Of a stretch of 64,000 nucleotides of DNA, positions 61,782-64,000 are shown piece by piece. The notes beneath the pieces are model-generated. The model was not told where the DNA came from. It was given only the letters and a program-made list of their open reading frames with translations, and did no database searches. Source of the stretch: Cryptomeria japonica (Eukaryota; Streptophyta; Pinopsida; Cupressales; Cupressaceae); the NCBI RefSeq assembly GCF_030272615.1, contig NC_081411.1, positions 827,318,897-827,382,896 of the forward strand, in the 5' to 3' direction. How positions within the stretch are numbered: the stretch's first letter is position 1; each line of letters starts with the position of its first letter. The position numbers and the translations under genes are program-made.

Positions 61782-63821
61782 TCAAATGCCGCTCTGGCTA
61801 GATGCTATACCTGCACCACCCCTACCTACTCCACCACTGGTACCTGCCCCACCTGATCCATCTCTCTGTGGAGGCCTCATCGAACCCCCACTCCCTCCTG
61901 CATCCCCTGATCTCTCCTGCCGAAGAGGACCCATCACACCCCCACTGCTCTGCATCCTCTATGATCGCTCGGATCTGGCCTGCCGCATCTGTGAATAGCT
62001 GAGAGCTCGCTGGCTAATCGGTACCACCTGCTCATATAACCCCCGCCAGTACTCTATCTCCGCCTGAGCTCGCCGCATCTCCCTCATAATCTCCCCTGAA
62101 GGCTCCTGTGCACCAGTCCGCACTCTCTCCTGCAGCTCCGCCAATCTCTCCACCGTAGTATCTCTCTCCCGCAGCACCACTGTCAGCTCTGACTCACGTG
62201 CAAATAGCTGCACATCCCTAGCTGCTACCTCCTCCTCTAATCTCTCTACCCGGGTCTGCAAATAACCTATCATATGATCCCGCAGATCCCCAGTAGCTCC
62301 CTCCCCCATGTCCATGGCTGCCGCACCTATATCACCTCCTCCACCACCCTCCCCTGCACCACCCTCCCCTGCACCTGTATCCATCGGGATCTCTCTCTCC
62401 ATCATCCTCCCACTCAGCTGCACTCCTCCCTGCATCAAAGGTCCCTGTGATATCTGAAGAGGTAGTCCACCTCTCCCTCTCCGCTACCTCAACATCCCCA
62501 AACCTCCTCCACCTCCTCCTCCTCCTCCTCCATCTCCACCTCCTCCTCCACCTCCACCTCCTCCTCCTCCTCCTCCACCTCCACCTCCTCCTCCATCTCC
62601 TCCTCCTCCTCCTCCTCGGCCTCCTGCTCTCCGTCCTCGTCCCCTCTCATCCTCAAAAGATGGGATCGGCTCAGCTGGGTCTGATATCCGTAGGATCGGG
62701 TGCACCGCCCGATACTGTGTATACTCTGCTGTCACACCTGCATCAACGATCCTCGGTCGTAGGTCCCATGGCCTCGCCTGTAGTGTCTGAAACTCTGCCA
62801 GTGCCTGATCATACGGTAGCACTGGACCCCATGCATACCGCTCTCGGATCACTCGTGCATACTCCCCTGATCTGCTAGGCAGTCCCTGCTACCGTCCAAA
62901 CTGCCTCATCACCCGTCCTGGCACCTGTCTCTCCACGTGATAAGAGGTCCTCCCAATGAGGAATCGGGTCATAAAGACATAAGGTAGTGCCTCTGCATCA
63001 TCCTCCCATGGCTCACACTCCAAGTATGGCCGCCATATCACTACATCCAGGTCATCCAATGCTCGCCGCCACCACTCTAACTTCCCCAAGTGGGGCTGAC
63101 TCATCATCCCACTGTACATGAACATATATGGCTGGTCCACGGCTCGGAATCTGAGACTCACTGGTCGAGTCACTGGCAGGTGCTCCCATGCCCACACATG
63201 CAGCAGCGTCATGCCCACTGCAAGAGAACCTCTCCCCCGGTACACTACCTCGTGTAGCTCCTGATACATGTGCGCTAGCACGCACGGCCCCCAGGCAAAT
63301 CGAGTCCCCTCAGTCATCATCATCTCTATAACCTGTCCCCATCCCACCGCCAATCCATGTGACCGCCTATCTGGGCACAGAAGTCCTCCCACGATCCCTG
63401 ACAACACTGCTGGAAGGGGCTCATATAGTGCCACTATATCCTCCCATGCGATCGAGCCATCATCAATGTATACATCCTCCTCAAATATCCTCTGACAAGA
63501 CACCGTCCCCCAGGATCTATCATATGTCACCAGCTCCCCCCGAATTGAAATCTGAAGGATACGCCACACGTCCTCCAAGGTCACCGTCATCTCTCCCTGG
63601 GCTAGATGAAACATGCACGTCTCACTGTGCCATCGCTCTACCAAGGCTGTAATCAGGCCGTGATTCATCTGAATCACGGGCATGTGCATCACCTCGTACA
63701 ACCCAGTCGCTGCTATACAGTCAATCTCTATCTGCATCAACCAGTCCCGCAACCCCTGTGTCGCAGGATGGCGCTCGCGTAACTGCAACACGCGCAGATC
63801 CTCCTGCACATTGACATTCAT
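61782..63821 (-). pseudogene. Plant mobile domain (PMD) protein gene, antisense within element C
   Basis: One frame of 680 codons from MNVNVQED (63821) to TGA at 61782, interrupted by three TAG codons (62889, 62484, 61959) and no frameshift. Residues 1-310 are a PMD (aminotransferase-like plant mobile domain): LITALVERWHSETCMFHL, GEMTVTLEDVWRIL, SIAWEDIVALYE, RPYLECEPWE, RVMRQFGR. Next come a short conserved stretch (YARVIRERYAWGPVLPYDQA), a long Gly run with Asp, a coiled coil (DLRDHMIGYLQTRVERLEEE, ~62290) and a Gly/Ser-rich tail. PMD proteins such as MAIN and MAIL1 are host nuclear factors; PMDs also occur in transposons. An upstream in-frame Met at 63896 lies in element sequence shared with B, so 63821 is preferred. 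If the first TAG is real the product is a 310-aa PMD alone. Confidence 0.8.
62500..62620. repeat. CCT/CCA trinucleotide run (poly-Gly on the minus strand)
   Basis: Plus strand is almost pure CTCCTC(C/T)A repeats; on the minus strand it encodes poly-Gly with occasional Asp in the PMD gene. The apparent Leu-rich plus-strand frame is a shadow. Confidence 0.85.
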
Positions 63822-64000
63822 CAAATCACCATCAGTTGTTTTGTTATCAAACTTTCTTAAGTTTAAACCTAGACTATCATCAGATACTTTGATCAAGTAT
63901 CTTTGGGTCTCAACAGGTAAGCAATCATGGCCGCCTAGACTTCAACAGGCATTTATCCTAACAAATGACCTAAGTCTCATCAGGCTGCTATGGTTCAAAA
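63822..64000 (+). other. Element C 3' UTR resuming after the PMD block
   Basis: From 63873 the sequence matches element B 24000-24125 (CCTAGACTATCA, GGGCTGCTATG-type ending), so the antisense gene is internal to the element. Confidence 0.7.

Larger units (their letters stand above)
56046..64000 (+). mobile_element. Element C: internally deleted Gypsy with antisense PMD gene, 3' end outside window
   Basis: 5' LTR, primer binding site, then directly mid-RNase H, intact integrase, long 3' UTR and an antisense PMD frame. At 63873-63995 the sequence rejoins the 3' UTR seen in element B at 24000-24125, showing the PMD block lies inside the element. In B the LTR begins ~0.6 kb further on, so C's 3' LTR should lie just past 64000. 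Compared with B, about 8.9 kb (leader through half of RNase H) is missing. Confidence 0.8.

Noticed and set aside
62447-62878. Leu-rich plus-strand frame of 143 codons
   Set aside because: Antisense shadow of the poly-Gly part of the PMD gene; composition is explained by CTC/CCT repeats.
61959-62891. Programmed TAG readthrough or recoding in the PMD gene
   Set aside because: Three TAGs in a decaying transposon fit deamination of CAG better; no recoding signal such as a CARYYA context was identified.

Overview
The window looks like a piece of a very large, repeat-choked plant nuclear genome, most likely a gymnosperm (conifer-type). This is inferred from dense nested Ty3/Gypsy, Ty1/Copia and L1-like retroelements, one disease-resistance gene with a 4.6-kb intron carrying a transposon fossil, and almost no other host coding sequence. 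No tRNA, rRNA, CRISPR array or prokaryotic feature was seen.

Layout. (1) 1-10365: element A, a badly decayed chromodomain-less Ty3/Gypsy element (Tat/Athila-like). It has lost reverse transcriptase by deletion and carries a ~5-kb insertion (2680-7640) with a long decayed minus-strand frame of unknown family. (2) 10366-26496: element B, a nearly full-length relative with a truncated 5' LTR, primer binding site, a leader with a 130-bp tandem array, gag (zinc knuckle), protease, a G-patch domain, RT, RNase H, integrase and a complete 3' LTR; all frames are broken. (3) 26497-36484: a TG microsatellite, a small alpha-tubulin-like fragment, then an L1-like LINE whose 3' UTR is split by a solo LTR (35019-36208) flanked by a perfect ATATC target duplication, ending at an (AT)n run. 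(4) 36485-44900: an LRR pseudogene and two direct copies of a ~3.1-3.3-kb non-coding block, the second of which is the promoter region of the next gene. (5) 45025-56022: the one apparently functional host gene, modelled here in nine exons (4,695 nt, 1,564 aa). (6) 56046-64000: element C, a third Gypsy copy inserted 23 bp after that gene's stop codon. It has lost everything from the primer binding site to mid-RNase H, keeps an intact 464-aa integrase frame, and carries an antisense plant mobile domain (PMD) gene downstream of pol; its 3' LTR lies outside the window.

The main discovery candidate is the host gene. It encodes an NLR-type protein (helical N-terminus without TIR, NB-ARC with P-loop, RNBS-B, RNBS-D and an IHD version of MHD, then about 14 leucine-rich repeats) whose C-terminus resembles the C-terminal thioredoxin-like domain of sieve element occlusion (SEO) phloem proteins. 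An NLR fused to an SEO-type domain would suggest an immune receptor with an integrated phloem-protein module, or a wound or phloem-sealing STAND ATPase.

A second theme is how the elements died. The premature stops in LINE ORF2 and the antisense PMD frame, and most of those examined in the Gypsy pol genes, fit C-to-T (or G-to-A) changes. TAG codons stand where glutamine or tryptophan is expected, consistent with deamination of methylated cytosine. Exact boundaries of decayed elements are approximate unless a target duplication or a homology break is cited.
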